Shown piece after piece: positions 35,200 to 57,653 of a stretch of 64,000 nt of DNA. The translations under genes were made by a program, and so were the position numbers. The stretch is from Ectothiorhodospira lacustris (GTDB lineage Bacteria > Pseudomonadota > Gammaproteobacteria > Ectothiorhodospirales > Ectothiorhodospiraceae), in contig NZ_JAJNQN010000010.1 of the NCBI RefSeq assembly GCF_022227845.1, positions 60,951-124,950 of the forward strand, given 5' to 3'. The notes beneath the pieces are model-generated. The model was not told the DNA's origin. It saw nothing but the letters and a program-made list of their open reading frames with translations, and ran no database searches. Position 1 is the stretch's first letter; every line of letters starts with the position of its first letter.

Positions 35200-35577
35200 A
35201 TGGCTGTTTCGAAAGAAGAAATCCTGGAAACCATTTCCAACATGACCGTTCTGGAAATCGTTGATCTGATTTCCGCGATGGAAGAGAAGTTCGGCGTGAG
35301 CGCTGCCGCTGCCGTGGCTGCCGCCCCCGTTGCCGCCGCCGGTGGCGAAGCCGCTGCTGAAGTCAAGGACGAGTTCGATGTCGTCATGACCAGCTTCGGC
35401 GCCAACAAGGTCAACGTGATCAAGGTCATCCGCGGCCTGACCGGTCTGGGTCTGAAGGAAGCCAAGGACATGGTCGAATCCGCTCCGGCCACCGTGAAGG
35501 AAGGCGTGAACAAGGATGAAGCCGAGAAGATCAAGAAGGAACTGGAAGAAGCCGGCGCCAGCGTCGAACTCAAGTAA
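35200..35577 (+). CDS. rplL: 50S ribosomal protein L7/L12
   Basis: A 125-residue stalk protein: N-terminal dimerisation helices ([28 protein letters not shown]), an Ala-rich hinge ([20 protein letters not shown]) and the factor-binding domain ([37 protein letters not shown]). AGGAG precedes the ATG. Confidence 0.97.
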   Translation: MAVSKEEILETISNMTVLEIVDLISAMEEKFGVSAAAAVAAAPVAAAGGEAAAEVKDEFDVVMTSFGANKVNVIKVIRGLTGLGLKEAKDMVESAPATVKEGVNKDEAEKIKKELEEAGASVELK

Positions 35578-35626
35578 GGCGTTGGTCTGGTCTTTGTTTC
35601 GCGACTTGCTCGCGTGACACCCGGGG

Positions 35627-35649
35627 GCTGGCGGTGATACACCGCCGGC
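35627..35649 (+). terminator. rplL-rpoB intergenic hairpin (attenuator or processing site)
   Basis: GGCGGTG-ATA-CACCGCC, extended by three more pairs, forms a compact stem between rplL and rpoB with no T run. E. coli has an attenuator and an RNase III site at this position, so a similar role is likely. Confidence 0.5.
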
Positions 35650-35718
35650 CTCTTGCTGCTTGCTCCACTTCACCCCGCACACAAGGGTGGCGTGTCGATT
35701 CTAGTGTGAGGAATCACA

Positions 35719-39801
<4,083 letters not shown>

Positions 39802-39814
39802 GCCAGGACCACAT

Positions 39815-39844
39815 GACGGGGGCGGACCTTCCGTCCGCCCCGTC
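39815..39844 (+). other. rpoB-rpoC intergenic hairpin
   Basis: GACGGGG-GCGGAC and GTCCGCCCCGTC flank a CTTCC loop (one bulged G). There is no T tract, so it is more likely an RNA processing or stability element than a terminator. Confidence 0.5.
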
Positions 39845-39888
39845 GGGCAATCAGGACGTGTCCGCTCCGACTCAATCGAGGTGAATCG

Positions 39889-44115
<4,227 letters not shown>

Positions 44116-44153
44116 TTCAGCAGTCTTTTGGTGGTGAGTGTGCCCGTCATGTC

Positions 44154-44182
44154 TTGACACTGACGGGCCCTCTGCCTAACAT
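44154..44182 (+). promoter_or_regulatory. Sigma-70 promoter of the str (rpsL) operon
   Basis: A perfect -35 TTGACA (44154-44159), a 17-base spacer and TAACAT (44177-44182). The start would be near 44189, just before the hairpin at 44193-44219. The discriminator (ATCGCACC) is GC-rich. Confidence 0.7.
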
Positions 44183-44192
44183 ATCGCACCCT

Positions 44193-44227
44193 CGACAGGC
44201 CGGTAGGTCCGGCCTGTCGTTGTTTTT
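44193..44227 (+). terminator. rpoC terminator hairpin lying in the rpsL leader
   Basis: CGACAGGCCGG (44193-44203) pairs perfectly with CCGGCCTGTCG (44209-44219), followed by TTGTTTTT. It looks like a strong intrinsic terminator for rpoBC but sits just downstream of the predicted rpsL start point. Confidence 0.75.
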
Positions 44228-44247
44228 GGGCTAGGAGAAACGCTTTC

Positions 44248-44625
44248 ATGGCAACAATTAACCAGTTAGTGCGCAAGCCGCGCAAGCGCCCGACGGAAAA
44301 GAGCAACGTGCCGGCCCTGGAGGCCTGCCCGCAGAAGCGTGGCGTGTGTACACGTGTCTATACCACCACGCCGAAGAAGCCGAACTCCGCGCTGCGTAAG
44401 GTCGCTCGTGTGCGCCTGACGAACGGTTACGAGGTCTCCAGCTACATCGGTGGTGAAGGTCACAACCTTCAGGAACACTCGGTGGTGCTCATTCGTGGTG
44501 GTCGTGTCAAAGATTTGCCGGGTGTGCGCTATCACACGGTCCGTGGCAGCCTGGATACCCAGGGTGTGCAGAACCGTAAGCAGGCTCGCTCCAAGTACGG
44601 CGCCAAGCGTCCCAAGAAGGCCTAA
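44248..44625 (+). CDS. rpsL: 30S ribosomal protein S12
   Basis: A 125-residue protein ([56 protein letters not shown]). It lies at the decoding centre; the PKKPNS and PGVRYH regions are the usual streptomycin-resistance sites and look wild-type (K at the first site). AGGAGA precedes the ATG. It is first in the str operon. Confidence 0.98.
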   Translation: MATINQLVRKPRKRPTEKSNVPALEACPQKRGVCTRVYTTTPKKPNSALRKVARVRLTNGYEVSSYIGGEGHNLQEHSVVLIRGGRVKDLPGVRYHTVRGSLDTQGVQNRKQARSKYGAKRPKKA

Positions 44626-44636
44626 GGGCTCGTTGA

Positions 44637-45113
<477 letters not shown>

Positions 45114-45156
45114 GGCAACCGGCGGCCAAGAACAAGACTTTTCGAGGTAATTTCAA

Positions 45157-47256
<2,100 letters not shown>

Positions 47257-47309
47257 AGATCGGCTTGATCGGACGTCACCAGATTCGAATATTGAAGGGG
47301 TAATACAAG

Positions 47310-48500
<1,191 letters not shown>

Positions 48501-48505
48501 GCATC

Positions 48506-48820
48506 ATGGCAGCCAAGCAGAGAATCCGTATTCGCCTCAAGGCCTTCGATCATCGTCTGATCGATCGTTCCGCCAGTGAGATCGTGGAAACCGCGAAGCG
48601 GACCGGTGCTCGTGTGAAGGGCCCGATTCCGCTGCCGACCAAGATGGAAAGCTTTACCGTGCTGATTTCTCCGCACGTCAATAAGGATGCCCGGGATCAG
48701 TACGAGATCCGGACCCACAAGCGCCTGATGGACATCATGGACCCCACCGACAAGACTGTGGACGCCCTGATGAAGCTGGATCTGGCCGCTGGCGTGGATG
48801 TGCAAATAAAGCTTAACTAG
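48506..48820 (+). CDS. rpsJ: 30S ribosomal protein S10
   Basis: A 104-residue protein ([75 protein letters not shown]). It sits in the 30S head and contacts NusG as NusE. It starts 5 bases after tufA. Confidence 0.97.
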   Translation: MAAKQRIRIRLKAFDHRLIDRSASEIVETAKRTGARVKGPIPLPTKMESFTVLISPHVNKDARDQYEIRTHKRLMDIMDPTDKTVDALMKLDLAAGVDVQIKLN

Positions 48821-48841
48821 CCACAATAGTTGTGGCATAAT
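48813..48841 (+). promoter_or_regulatory. Possible promoter in front of rplC
   Basis: TTAACT (48813-48818), 17 bases, CATAAT (48836-48841). The -10 matches at 5 of 6 positions, the -35 at 4. It would give the rplC transcript a ~110-base leader containing the hairpin at 48856-48885. Confidence 0.4.
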
Positions 48842-48855
48842 TGTTGGCTTTCCAT

Positions 48856-48885
48856 GGCCCGGTGCAGGGTAACTTGTGCCGGGCC
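48856..48885 (+). promoter_or_regulatory. Leader hairpin between rpsJ and rplC
   Basis: GGCCCGG (48856-48862) and CCGGGCC (48879-48885), with G-U/C-G pairs continuing inside and a mildly T-rich stretch (GTGATTTT) after. The S10 leader bound by L4 normally precedes rpsJ; here the only leader-like structure I see is after it. Confidence 0.45.
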
Positions 48886-48952
48886 GTGATTTTCAGAACG
48901 CAGAATAATTTCTTCGGCGCTCCGGTTCGGGGCGGAAGCAAGAGGTAGTGTC

Positions 48953-49597
48953 ATGGCAATCGGACTGGTCGGTCGCAAGGTGGGCATGACTCGTGTCTTC
49001 ACTGAAGACGGAGTCTCCCTGCCGGTGTCTGTCATCGAGGTTGAGCCTAACCGGGTGGCGCAGGTTAAGACCGGCGACCGGGATGGTTATCGGGCCGTGC
49101 AGGTCGCGGTGGGCAGTCGCAGGGCAAGTCGTGTTTCCAAGCCCCTGGCGGGCCACCTGGCCAAGGCCGGCGTGGAAGCCGGGCGTGGTCTTTGGGAATT
49201 CCGTCTTGAGGATGGTGAGGGCGAAGGTATCGAAGCCGGTGCCAGCCTCAATGTGGAAGTCTTCTCTGCAGGTCAGAAGGTGGATGTCACCGGGACCAGC
49301 AAGGGTAAGGGCTTCCAGGGTGTCATCAAGCGTCATAATTTCAGCATGCAGGATGCCACCCATGGTAACTCGCGCTCTCATCGGGCGCCGGGCTCGATCG
49401 GTCAAAACCAGACCCCGGGTCGCGTGTTCAAGGGTAAGAAGATGGCCGGCCAGATGGGTAATGAGCGCTGCACCGTGCAGAACCTGGAAGTTGTCCGGGT
49501 TGATGTCGAGCGCAATCTGCTCCTGATTCGTGGCGCGGTGCCGGGTTCCACCGGTGGTGACGTGCTGGTGCGTCCCGCTGTTAAGGCGAAAGGTTGA
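48953..49597 (+). CDS. rplC: 50S ribosomal protein L3
   Basis: A 214-residue protein ([95 protein letters not shown]). It reaches the peptidyl-transferase region. AGAGG lies before the ATG. Confidence 0.97.
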   Translation: MAIGLVGRKVGMTRVFTEDGVSLPVSVIEVEPNRVAQVKTGDRDGYRAVQVAVGSRRASRVSKPLAGHLAKAGVEAGRGLWEFRLEDGEGEGIEAGASLNVEVFSAGQKVDVTGTSKGKGFQGVIKRHNFSMQDATHGNSRSHRAPGSIGQNQTPGRVFKGKKMAGQMGNERCTVQNLEVVRVDVERNLLLIRGAVPGSTGGDVLVRPAVKAKG

Positions 49598-49602
49598 ATC
49601 TC

Positions 49603-50208
49603 ATGAAGCTTCAGGTTCAAGACACCCAGCAGGACGTCGAGGTCTCTGATCGCGCGTTCGGTCGGGATTTTAACGAGGCCCTGGTGCACCAGGCCGTGGT
49701 TGCCTATATGGCAGGCGGTCGTGCCGGTACCAAGGCGCAGAAGAGCCGCAGTGATGTGCGCGGCGGTGGCGCCAAGCCCTGGCGTCAGAAGGGTAGCGGC
49801 CGCGCTCGCGCCGGTACTATCCGCAGCCCACTGTGGCGTGGGGGTGGTGTGACTTTTGCCGCTCGTCCCCGGGATTATTCCCAGAAACTGAACAAGAAGA
49901 TGTACCGCGCCGCCATGGCCAGCATCTTCTCCGAGCTGGTCCGTCAGGAGCGTCTGGTGGTGGTGGATGCTTTCAGCATCGATGCCCCCAAGACCCGCGA
50001 TCTGAAGGCCAAGCTGGACGGCATGAATCTCGACGGCGCCCTGATCGTTACCGGTGAGGCGGATATCAATCTCTATCTGTCTGCTCGCAACCTGCTCCGC
50101 GTGGGCGTGTGTGAGGTGGTTGATCTGAATCCGGTGGCTCTGGTGGGCTTCGACAAGGTGGTCATCACCGTGCCGGCGCTGAAGCAAGTTGAAGGGTGGC
50201 TGTCATGA
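49603..50208 (+). CDS. rplD: 50S ribosomal protein L4
   Basis: A 201-residue protein ([70 protein letters not shown]). In E. coli L4 represses the S10 operon. The ATG at 49603 is chosen over an in-frame TTG at 49594. It ends 4 bases into rplW. Confidence 0.97.
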   Translation: MKLQVQDTQQDVEVSDRAFGRDFNEALVHQAVVAYMAGGRAGTKAQKSRSDVRGGGAKPWRQKGSGRARAGTIRSPLWRGGGVTFAARPRDYSQKLNKKMYRAAMASIFSELVRQERLVVVDAFSIDAPKTRDLKAKLDGMNLDGALIVTGEADINLYLSARNLLRVGVCEVVDLNPVALVGFDKVVITVPALKQVEGWLS

Positions 50209-50501
50209 ACGAGGAAAAATTGCTCAAGGTCCTGGTGGCCCCGCATGTGTCTGAGAAAGGCACCATGCTGGCTGAGCTGAACAATCAGCACGTGTTCAAA
50301 GTGGCCGTCGACGCTACCCGCGTTGAAGTGAAAAAGGCGGTTGAATCCTTGTTTGAAGTCAAGGTCAACTCCGTGCGCATGCTGAACCAGCAGGGTAAGC
50401 GCAAGCGCATGGGTGTCCACGCCGGACGCCGCAAGCATTGGAAAAAGGCCTACGTGACTCTGGAAGCAGGTCACGATATTCAATTGGCCGGCAACGAGTA
50501 A
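50205..50501 (+). CDS. rplW: 50S ribosomal protein L23
   Basis: A 98-residue protein ([58 protein letters not shown]). It lies at the tunnel exit, where trigger factor and SRP dock. It overlaps rplD by 4 bases. Confidence 0.97.
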   Translation: MNEEKLLKVLVAPHVSEKGTMLAELNNQHVFKVAVDATRVEVKKAVESLFEVKVNSVRMLNQQGKRKRMGVHAGRRKHWKKAYVTLEAGHDIQLAGNE

Positions 50502-50519
50502 TCGGAAAGGTAACGCGAG

Positions 50520-51344
50520 ATGGCGATCGTCAAGTCGAAACCCACCTCCGCGGGCCGTCGTTTTGTGGTCCGGGTGGTGACGCCCGATCTGCATAAGGGC
50601 GAGCCCTTCGGTCCTCTGCTGGAAAAGAAGCACCGGTCGGGTGGTCGTAACAACCAGGGCCGCGTGACTGTGCGGCACGTGGGCGGCGGACACAAACAGC
50701 ACTACCGCATCGTGGACTTCAAGCGGAACAAAGATGATATTCCGGGCAAGGTTGAGCGCCTGGAGTATGATCCGAACCGCACGGCGCATCTTGCGCTGGT
50801 CCTGTATGCAGACGGCGAGCGGCGCTATATCATTGCGCCCCGTGGCGTGAAGGCGGGCGATCCGATCGTTTCCGGCGTGCATGCTCCGATCAAGCCGGGT
50901 AGCGCACTGCCCCTGCGGAACATTCCGCTGGGTACCGTGGTGCACTGCATCGAGATGCGTCCCGGCAAGGGCGCCCAGCTGGCTCGCAGTGCCGGCGCCG
51001 GCGTCCAGCTGGTGGCCCGCGAAGGTCAGTATGCGACCCTGCGCCTGCGCTCCGGCGAGATGCGCAAGGTGCATGCGGACTGCCGCGCCACCATCGGTGA
51101 GGTGGGTAACCAGGAACACAGTCTGCGCAAGTTCGGCAAGGCCGGTGCGAAGCGTTGGCTGGGTATCCGACCCACCGTTCGCGGTACGGCCATGAACCCG
51201 GTGGACCACCCGCATGGTGGTGGTGAAGGCCGGAACTTCGGTCTGCATCCGGTCACCCCGTGGGGTGTGCCGACCAAGGGTTACAAGACCCGCAAGAACA
51301 AGCGCACGGACAACATGATTGTTCGCCGTCGCAAAGCGAAGTAA
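50520..51344 (+). CDS. rplB: 50S ribosomal protein L2
   Basis: A 274-residue protein ([70 protein letters not shown]-terminal [18 protein letters not shown]). It contacts 23S rRNA domain IV; the conserved HPHGGG loop is intact. Confidence 0.98.
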   Translation: MAIVKSKPTSAGRRFVVRVVTPDLHKGEPFGPLLEKKHRSGGRNNQGRVTVRHVGGGHKQHYRIVDFKRNKDDIPGKVERLEYDPNRTAHLALVLYADGERRYIIAPRGVKAGDPIVSGVHAPIKPGSALPLRNIPLGTVVHCIEMRPGKGAQLARSAGAGVQLVAREGQYATLRLRSGEMRKVHADCRATIGEVGNQEHSLRKFGKAGAKRWLGIRPTVRGTAMNPVDHPHGGGEGRNFGLHPVTPWGVPTKGYKTRKNKRTDNMIVRRRKAK

Positions 51345-51358
51345 GAGGGGATAGGTCA

Positions 51359-51631
51359 GTGCCGCGTTCGCTCAAGAAAGGTCCTTTTGTCGATCATCAT
51401 CTGCTGAAGAAGGTCGAAACCGCCGCTGCCAACAATGACCGGCGTCCGGTCAAGACCTGGTCTCGCCGGTCGATGGTCATTCCGCAAATGGTGGGCTTGA
51501 CCATCGCCGTGCATAACGGGCGTCAGCACGTGCCCGTGCTGGTCAGCGAGAACATGGTGGGTCACAAGCTCGGGGAGTTCGCGGCAACGCGTACCTTCAA
51601 GGGGCATGTGGCCGACAAGAAGGCTAGGTAG
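51359..51631 (+). CDS. rpsS: 30S ribosomal protein S19
   Basis: A 90-residue protein with [61 protein letters not shown] and GHVADKKAR. It starts with GTG at 51359, behind GAGGGGATAG. The length is normal for the family. Confidence 0.96.
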   Translation: MPRSLKKGPFVDHHLLKKVETAAANNDRRPVKTWSRRSMVIPQMVGLTIAVHNGRQHVPVLVSENMVGHKLGEFAATRTFKGHVADKKAR

Positions 51632-51640
51632 GGGATCATC

Positions 51641-51973
51641 ATGGAAACCATGGCTCAACTGCGATTTGCGCGTATATCGCCGCAGAAATGCCGCCTGGTG
51701 GCGGATCAGGTTCGGGGACTGCCCGTCGAGCGGGCCCTCCAGGTGCTGAGCTTCAGCCCTAAAAAGGGTGCTCACCTGGTGAAGAAAGTTCTCGAGTCGG
51801 CCATTGCCAACGCAGAACACAATGACGGCGCTGATGTGGACGAGCTCAAGGTATCACGCATTTGTGTGGACCAGGGGCCGGTTCTCAAGCGCATCGCGGC
51901 ACGGGCGAAAGGCCGTGCCAACCGGATCACGAAACGCACGAGCCATATCACTGTGGCCGTGAGCGCTGAGTAA
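51641..51973 (+). CDS. rplV: 50S ribosomal protein L22
   Basis: A 110-residue protein ([81 protein letters not shown]). Its loop lines the exit tunnel. No anomaly. Confidence 0.97.
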   Translation: METMAQLRFARISPQKCRLVADQVRGLPVERALQVLSFSPKKGAHLVKKVLESAIANAEHNDGADVDELKVSRICVDQGPVLKRIAARAKGRANRITKRTSHITVAVSAE

Positions 51974-51988
51974 AGTTAGGGGTCTGAG

Positions 51989-52675
51989 ATGGGTCAGAAA
52001 GTAAATCCGATCGGCTTCCGCCTTGGGATCTCCGCCGACTGGGCGTCAACCTGGTACGCCGACGGACGAGATTATGCGGATAACCTGCACAAGGACCTGG
52101 AAATTCGTCAGTTCCTTAAGCAGAAACTGGCCCAGGCCTCTGTCAGCCGGATCCAGATCGCCAGGCCTGCGCGCCAGGCGTTCATTACGATCCACACGGC
52201 GCGTCCGGGTATCGTCATCGGCAAGAAAGGGGAAGACATCGAGTCCCTGCGCAAAGAAGTGGCGGGTCGCCTGGGTCTGGCTGTCCCTAACGTCAAGATC
52301 AACATTGAAGAGATCCGCAAGCCGGAGACCGATGCGCAACTGGTCGCCGAAGGGATCGCCCAGCAGCTGGAGCGCCGCATCATGTTCCGCCGCGCCATGA
52401 AGCGCGCCGTGGGCAATGCCATGCGCTTGGGCGCCCTGGGCGTGAAGGTTCATGTGGCCGGTCGCTTGAATGGTGCGGAAATTGCCCGCAGCGAGTGGTA
52501 CCGGGAAGGCCGCGTGCCGCTGCACACGTTGCGTGCTGACATTGATTATGGGTTTGCCGAAGCTCGCACCACGTACGGCATCATCGGCGTCAAGGTGTGG
52601 GTGTTCAAGGGTGAGGTGTTCGACTTCGATAGCAAGACGGACGCTCCCCAGGATGGCAAGGCCGCGGTTAACTGA
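51989..52675 (+). CDS. rpsC: 30S ribosomal protein S3
   Basis: A 228-residue protein with the KH domain ([24 protein letters not shown]) and the C-terminal [35 protein letters not shown]. It takes part in mRNA entry. Conserved S10-operon position. Confidence 0.97.
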   Translation: MGQKVNPIGFRLGISADWASTWYADGRDYADNLHKDLEIRQFLKQKLAQASVSRIQIARPARQAFITIHTARPGIVIGKKGEDIESLRKEVAGRLGLAVPNVKINIEEIRKPETDAQLVAEGIAQQLERRIMFRRAMKRAVGNAMRLGALGVKVHVAGRLNGAEIARSEWYREGRVPLHTLRADIDYGFAEARTTYGIIGVKVWVFKGEVFDFDSKTDAPQDGKAAVN

Positions 52676-52686
52676 GGAGTTGAAAG

Positions 52687-53100
52687 ATGCTGCAGCCCAA
52701 GAGGACCAAATTCCGCAAGCAGTTCAAGGGCAAGAACCGCGGTCTCGCCACCTCCGGCGAAAAGGTCAGTTTCGGTGAATACGCCCTGAAGTCCATGGAT
52801 CGGGGCCGGATTACGGCCCGCCAGATTGAGGCGGCCCGTCGTGCCATGACCCGTCACATCAAACGTGGCGGAAAGATCTGGATCCGGGTGTTCCCGGATG
52901 TGCCGGTCACCAAGAAGCCCGTTGAAGTACGTATGGGTAAGGGTAAGGGCAACGTGGAGTACTGGGTGTGCAAGATTCAGCCCGGTCGTGTGCTCTATGA
53001 GATGGAAGGCGTCAGTGAGGAAGTGGCAAGGGAAGCCTTCCGCCTGGCCGCCGCCAAGCTGCCCATCAAGACCGCATTTGTGACTCGGCAGGTGATGTGA
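52687..53100 (+). CDS. rplP: 50S ribosomal protein L16
   Basis: A 137-residue protein ([94 protein letters not shown]). It acts near the A-site tRNA elbow. Its stop shares a base with the rpmC start. Confidence 0.97.
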   Translation: MLQPKRTKFRKQFKGKNRGLATSGEKVSFGEYALKSMDRGRITARQIEAARRAMTRHIKRGGKIWIRVFPDVPVTKKPVEVRMGKGKGNVEYWVCKIQPGRVLYEMEGVSEEVAREAFRLAAAKLPIKTAFVTRQVM

Positions 53101-53297
53101 TGAAGGTAAGCGAAGTACGTGAAAAAGGCAGCGATGAGCTGCAAGGCGAACTGCTGGAGCTCTACCGCGAGCAGTTCAAAATGCGCATGCAGAAGGGCAC
53201 CGGCCAGTCGCCGCGTCCTGACCGCTTCGGCAAGCTCCGCAAGGATATTGCCCGCATCAAGACCGTGCTGAATCAGCGTTCGATGGCAGGCGAGTGA
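53100..53297 (+). CDS. rpmC: 50S ribosomal protein L29
   Basis: A 65-residue two-helix protein ([56 protein letters not shown]). The ATG at 53100 overlaps the rplP stop by one base; a GTG three bases earlier is an alternative start. Confidence 0.96.
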   Translation: MKVSEVREKGSDELQGELLELYREQFKMRMQKGTGQSPRPDRFGKLRKDIARIKTVLNQRSMAGE

Positions 53298-53301
53298 AGT
53301 C

Positions 53302-53568
53302 ATGAGCGAACAGGAACAGAAAGAACAGCGTGCGATCACCGGCCGTGTGGTGAGCGACAAGATGGACAAGACCCGTACCGTGCTCATTGAGCGCCGGGTC
53401 AAGCATCCACTGTACGGTAAGTACATGCGTCGCTCCACGAAGCTCCATGTGCACGACGAGAACAACGATTCCCGGATGGGCGACAAGGTCCTGGTGAAGG
53501 AGTGCCGTCCCATGTCCCGGACCAAGACGTTCCGTCTGCTTAAGGTCGTTGAGCGCGCGCCTGAGTAA
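53302..53568 (+). CDS. rpsQ: 30S ribosomal protein S17
   Basis: An 88-residue OB-fold protein ([70 protein letters not shown]). It ends the S10 block before rplN. Confidence 0.97.
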   Translation: MSEQEQKEQRAITGRVVSDKMDKTRTVLIERRVKHPLYGKYMRRSTKLHVHDENNDSRMGDKVLVKECRPMSRTKTFRLLKVVERAPE

Positions 53569-53608
53569 GCCGGTGCAAGTGAACACCGATACGAAGTGAG
53601 ATCAGAAC

Positions 53609-53977
53609 ATGATTCAGATGCAGACGGTTTTGGATGCAGCGGACAACAGCGGGGCGCGCCGGGTCCAGTGCATCAAGGTGCTCGGCGGCTCTCATCGCCG
53701 CTATGCCAGTGTGGGCGACATTATCAAGGTGAGCGTCAAGGACGCCATCCCCCGCGGCAAGGTGAAAAAAGGCGAGGTTTATAATGCCGTAGTGGTGCGG
53801 ACGGCCAAGGGTGTGCGTCGTCCGGATGGTTCGGTGGTGCGCTTTGACCGCAACGCGGCCGTTCTGCTCAACAACCAGCTCCAGCCCATCGGCACCCGTA
53901 TCTTCGGACCCGTGACCCGCGAGCTGCGCGGCGAGCGGTTCATGAAGATTATTTCACTGGCGCCGGAAGTCCTGTAA
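53609..53977 (+). CDS. rplN: 50S ribosomal protein L14
   Basis: A 122-residue protein ([71 protein letters not shown]). It contacts S6/16S at the subunit interface. First gene of the spc block. Confidence 0.97.
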   Translation: MIQMQTVLDAADNSGARRVQCIKVLGGSHRRYASVGDIIKVSVKDAIPRGKVKKGEVYNAVVVRTAKGVRRPDGSVVRFDRNAAVLLNNQLQPIGTRIFGPVTRELRGERFMKIISLAPEVL

Positions 53978-53994
53978 GGCTGAGGTAAGAGACG

Positions 53995-54315
53995 ATGCGC
54001 AGAATTCGACAGGGTGATGACGTGGTTGTCATCGCCGGCAAAGACAAGGGCCGCCGCGGTACCGTTCTGAGGGTGCTCGATAATGATCGGGTGCTGGTCC
54101 AGAACGTCAACATGGTGAAGAAGCACCAGAAGCCCAACCCGTATGCAGGCGTGAGTGGCGGCATCATCGACAAGGAGATGCCCTTGCATGCCTCCAACGT
54201 GATGCTGTACAACCCTGCGTCCGGCAAGGGCGACCGCGTCGGGTTCAGGGCTCTGGAGGACGGCCGGAAGGTGCGCGTCTACAAGTCCAACAACGAAGTC
54301 GTCGACGCGTCTTAA
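53995..54315 (+). CDS. rplX: 50S ribosomal protein L24
   Basis: A 106-residue KOW protein ([73 protein letters not shown]). It initiates 50S assembly. Confidence 0.97.
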   Translation: MRRIRQGDDVVVIAGKDKGRRGTVLRVLDNDRVLVQNVNMVKKHQKPNPYAGVSGGIIDKEMPLHASNVMLYNPASGKGDRVGFRALEDGRKVRVYKSNNEVVDAS

Positions 54316-54325
54316 GGTGGATCAG

Positions 54326-54865
54326 ATGGCTAGGCTTAAAGCATTTTATCAGGAGACGGTGGTGAAGCAGCTCATGGAGCGCTTCAACTATTCCAACGTC
54401 ATGGAGGTTCCGCGCATCACCAAGATTACCCTGAACATGGGTCTGGGTGAGGCGGTGGCCGACAAGAAGATCATCGAGCATGCCCTGAGCGACATGACCG
54501 CCATCGCCGGTCAGAAGCCCGTGGTAACCCGTGCCCGCAAGTCCATCGCCGGCTTCAAGATCCGCGATGACTACCCCATTGGCTGCAAGGTGACCCTGCG
54601 CCGGGAGCGGATGTACGAATTCCTCGATCGTCTGGTGAACGTGGCACTGCCCCGTGTGCGTGACTTCCGTGGTATCTCCGGCAAGTCCTTCGACGGTCGC
54701 GGCAATTTCAATATGGGCGTTCGGGAACAGATCATCTTCCCCGAAGTGGACTACGACAAGATCGACGCCCTGCGCGGTATGGATATCACCATCACCACCA
54801 CGGCCAAGACCGACGAGGAAGGCCGGGCGCTGCTGGAAGCGTTCCGCTTCCCGTTCAAGCAATAA
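54326..54865 (+). CDS. rplE: 50S ribosomal protein L5
   Basis: A 179-residue protein ([56 protein letters not shown]). It binds 5S rRNA and contacts the P-site tRNA. The ATG at 54326 has GGTGG upstream; an in-frame GTG at 54317 is less likely. Confidence 0.97.
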   Translation: MARLKAFYQETVVKQLMERFNYSNVMEVPRITKITLNMGLGEAVADKKIIEHALSDMTAIAGQKPVVTRARKSIAGFKIRDDYPIGCKVTLRRERMYEFLDRLVNVALPRVRDFRGISGKSFDGRGNFNMGVREQIIFPEVDYDKIDALRGMDITITTTAKTDEEGRALLEAFRFPFKQ

Positions 54866-54879
54866 GAGGTTTATAGAGT

Positions 54880-55185
54880 ATGGCCAAAACTTCCATGATG
54901 ATGCGCGAACTCAAGCGCGCCCAGTTGGTTAAGCAGTACTCGGCGAAGCGCGCAGAGCTGAAGGCGCTCATCCAGAACCCGGAGACGAGCCACGAGGATC
55001 GCATGGCTGCAGTGATGAAGCTGCAGAAGCTGCCCCGTGATTCCAGTCCTGTGCGCCAGCGCAACCGCTGCCACCTGACCGGCCGTCCCCATGGGTACTA
55101 TCGGAAATTTGGCCTGGGTCGCAACAAGCTGCGCGAGGCGGCCATGCGCGGGGATGTCCCGGGCCTGGTCAAGTCGAGCTGGTAA
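54880..55185 (+). CDS. rpsN: 30S ribosomal protein S14
   Basis: A 101-residue protein ([84 protein letters not shown]). It is the long, zinc-free form: the CxxC pairs of the short zinc form are absent. Confidence 0.97.
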   Translation: MAKTSMMMRELKRAQLVKQYSAKRAELKALIQNPETSHEDRMAAVMKLQKLPRDSSPVRQRNRCHLTGRPHGYYRKFGLGRNKLREAAMRGDVPGLVKSSW

Positions 55186-55201
55186 GAGGGAAACACCTGA
55201 T

Positions 55202-55597
55202 ATGAGCATGACCGATCCCGTGGCAGATCTGCTGACCCGCATCCGTAATGGCCAGCGCGCTGCCAAGACCGAAATCAGCCTGCCGTCTTCCAAGCTGAAA
55301 GTGGCTATCGCCAACGTCCTCAAGGATGAAGGCTACGTCGCCGATGTGGTGGTGAACGAGCAGGACAAGAAACCCGTCATGACGGTGAAGCTGAAGTACT
55401 TCCAGGGCCAACCGGTAATCGAGACCATCCGACGCGTCAGCCGGCCGGGTCTGCGGATCTACCGTAGCAAGGATGAACTGCCCAAGGTGATCGGCGGACT
55501 GGGTGTCGCCATCGTCTCCACCTCCAAAGGTGTGATGACTGATCGCCAGGCCCGCGCCCAGGGTCAGGGCGGCGAAGTACTTTGCATCGTCTCCTAA
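55202..55597 (+). CDS. rpsH: 30S ribosomal protein S8
   Basis: A 131-residue protein ([79 protein letters not shown]). In E. coli S8 represses the spc operon. The ATG at 55202 fits the family length. Confidence 0.97.
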   Translation: MSMTDPVADLLTRIRNGQRAAKTEISLPSSKLKVAIANVLKDEGYVADVVVNEQDKKPVMTVKLKYFQGQPVIETIRRVSRPGLRIYRSKDELPKVIGGLGVAIVSTSKGVMTDRQARAQGQGGEVLCIVS

Positions 55598-55610
55598 TCG
55601 GATTGAAGCC

Positions 55611-56144
55611 ATGTCCCGAGTAGCGAAAAACCCCATCGCACTGCCCAAGGGCGTCGATGTGTCTATCAGCAGTGAGTCGATCTCCGTGAAGGGGCCGAAG
55701 GGAGATATTGCTTTCCCGGCCAACCCGAACGTCGAGATTGCCCAGGAAGAAGGTGTACTGACCTTCAAACCCGCTAATGGTGATACCCGTCACAATGCCA
55801 TTGCAGGTACAATGCGCGCCGTCGTGAACAACATGGTGGTGGGTGTGAGCGAAGGTTTCCAGCGCAAGCTGGAACTCGTGGGCGTGGGCTACCGTGCCCA
55901 GGCGCAGGGTAGCAAGCTGAACCTGACCCTTGGTCTGTCCCACCCGGTGGAATATCCGGTGCCGGAAGGCATCAGCATTGAGACCCCCACCCAGACCGAA
56001 ATTCTGGTGAAGGGCGTCGACAAGCAGAAGGTGGGGCAGGTTGCCTCCGAGATTCGCCGCTACCGTCCGCCGGAGCCCTATAAGGGCAAGGGTATCCGGT
56101 ATGCGAATGAACAGATCATCCGCAAGGAAGCGAAGAAGAAGTAG
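55611..56144 (+). CDS. rplF: 50S ribosomal protein L6
   Basis: A 177-residue protein of two similar domains ([77 protein letters not shown]). It lies near the sarcin-ricin loop. Confidence 0.97.
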   Translation: MSRVAKNPIALPKGVDVSISSESISVKGPKGDIAFPANPNVEIAQEEGVLTFKPANGDTRHNAIAGTMRAVVNNMVVGVSEGFQRKLELVGVGYRAQAQGSKLNLTLGLSHPVEYPVPEGISIETPTQTEILVKGVDKQKVGQVASEIRRYRPPEPYKGKGIRYANEQIIRKEAKKK

Positions 56145-56158
56145 GCTAGGTGACCGCA

Positions 56159-56512
56159 ATGGATAAGAAAGAAGCTCGACTCCGGCGCTCCAAACGGGCC
56201 CGGTACAAGATCCGTGAACTCGGCGCCCATCGCCTCTGCGTGCACCGCACGCCGCGGCACGTGTATGCGCAGATCATCGCTCCCTCCGGTTCCGAGGTGC
56301 TGACCTGCGCCTCCACCGTGGAAGCCGATTTGCGCGGAGGCCTGAAGTCCACCGGCAATATCGAAGCGGCTGCCGCCGTGGGCCGTTTGATTGCCGAGCG
56401 TGCGGTCGCCAAGGGTATCAAGAAAGTGGCGTTCGACCGCTCGGGGTTCAAGTATCACGGCCGTGTGAAGGCGCTGGCCGATGCCGCCCGCGAAGGTGGC
56501 CTGGAATTCTGA
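56159..56512 (+). CDS. rplR: 50S ribosomal protein L18
   Basis: A 117-residue protein ([54 protein letters not shown]). It binds 5S rRNA. The ATG at 56159 is preferred to an in-frame GTG at 56150. Confidence 0.96.
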   Translation: MDKKEARLRRSKRARYKIRELGAHRLCVHRTPRHVYAQIIAPSGSEVLTCASTVEADLRGGLKSTGNIEAAAAVGRLIAERAVAKGIKKVAFDRSGFKYHGRVKALADAAREGGLEF

Positions 56513-56525
56513 CAAGGGTGATGCA

Positions 56526-57029
56526 ATGGCAAGTGTGAATGCGAGCGAGAACGACGGCCTTCAGGAGAAGCTCATCTCCGTCAACCGTGTGGCCAAGGTG
56601 GTCAAAGGTGGACGCCAGTTTCGTTTTACTGCCCTGACCGTGGTCGGTGACGGCAACGGTAAGGTCGGCTTTGGCTACGGCAAGGCCCGTGAAGTACCCC
56701 TGGCTATCCAGAAGGCGATGGAATCCGCGCGCAAGAATATGCGCTCCGTCCCTCTCAACGATGGCACGCTGCATTACTCCGTGAGTTCCCGTCACGGCGC
56801 CGCGAAGGTCTTCATGCAGCCCGCCTCCGAAGGTACCGGGATTATCGCCGGTGGTGCCATGCGTGCCGTTTTCGAGGTGGCAGGTGTGCGTAACGTGCTG
56901 GCCAAATGCATCGGTTCGCGCAACCCCATCAACGTGGTGCGTGCGACCCTGAACGGCCTGATCGCCGTGCATGATCCGAAGCTTATCGCCGCCAAGCGTG
57001 GCAAGAAACTCGAAGAGATCGTGGGGTAA
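56526..57029 (+). CDS. rpsE: 30S ribosomal protein S5
   Basis: A 167-residue protein ([98 protein letters not shown]). It takes part in decoding accuracy. The start at 56526 fits the family. Confidence 0.97.
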   Translation: MASVNASENDGLQEKLISVNRVAKVVKGGRQFRFTALTVVGDGNGKVGFGYGKAREVPLAIQKAMESARKNMRSVPLNDGTLHYSVSSRHGAAKVFMQPASEGTGIIAGGAMRAVFEVAGVRNVLAKCIGSRNPINVVRATLNGLIAVHDPKLIAAKRGKKLEEIVG

Positions 57030-57031
57030 TC

Positions 57032-57220
57032 ATGGCAGCCGCGAACGAACTCAAGGTGACGCTGATCCGCAGCAAGCATGGGCGGCTTAAGAGCCATCAG
57101 GCTTGTCTGAGTGGTCTGGGCATCCGTCGTATCCACAATCCGGTGGTCGTCAAGGATACGCCGGAAAATCGGGGGATGATCAACAAGGTATCCTATCTCC
57201 TGAAGGTTGAGGAGGTTTGA
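57032..57220 (+). CDS. rpmD: 50S ribosomal protein L30
   Basis: A 62-residue protein ([58 protein letters not shown]). Normal length, between rpsE and rplO. Confidence 0.96.
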   Translation: MAAANELKVTLIRSKHGRLKSHQACLSGLGIRRIHNPVVVKDTPENRGMINKVSYLLKVEEV

Positions 57221-57221
57221 G

Positions 57222-57653
57222 ATGAGACTGAACAATCTGAGCCCGGCCCCGGGCAGCCGTCCCAGTGCCAAGCGTCTGGGTCGCGGTATCGGCTCCGGTC
57301 TGGGCAAGACGGGTGGTCGCGGTCACAAGGGTCAGAAGTCCCGTGCCGGTGGCTACCACAAGGTGGGCTTTGAGGGCGGTCAGATGCCCTTGCAGCGTCG
57401 TCTGCCGAAGGTGGGTTTCCGCTCCCGTACCAGTGCCGGCAGTGCCGAGGTGCGTCTGCACGAACTGGCGGGCCTGGAAGGCGTGATCGACCTGGCCGCA
57501 CTGAAGGCTGCCGGCGTTGTGCCGACGCAGACCGTCAAGGCCAAGGTGATTGCTTCGGGTTCCATTGACAAGGCCGTGAGCCTCAAGGGCGTGGCCGTAA
57601 CCAAGGGCGCGCGGGCTGCCATTGAGGCCGCCGGCGGGCAGATCGAGGACTAA
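57222..57653 (+). CDS. rplO: 50S ribosomal protein L15
   Basis: A 143-residue protein ([65 protein letters not shown]). Its basic N-terminal extension threads the 50S core. Its stop directly abuts the secY start. Confidence 0.97.
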   Translation: MRLNNLSPAPGSRPSAKRLGRGIGSGLGKTGGRGHKGQKSRAGGYHKVGFEGGQMPLQRRLPKVGFRSRTSAGSAEVRLHELAGLEGVIDLAALKAAGVVPTQTVKAKVIASGSIDKAVSLKGVAVTKGARAAIEAAGGQIED

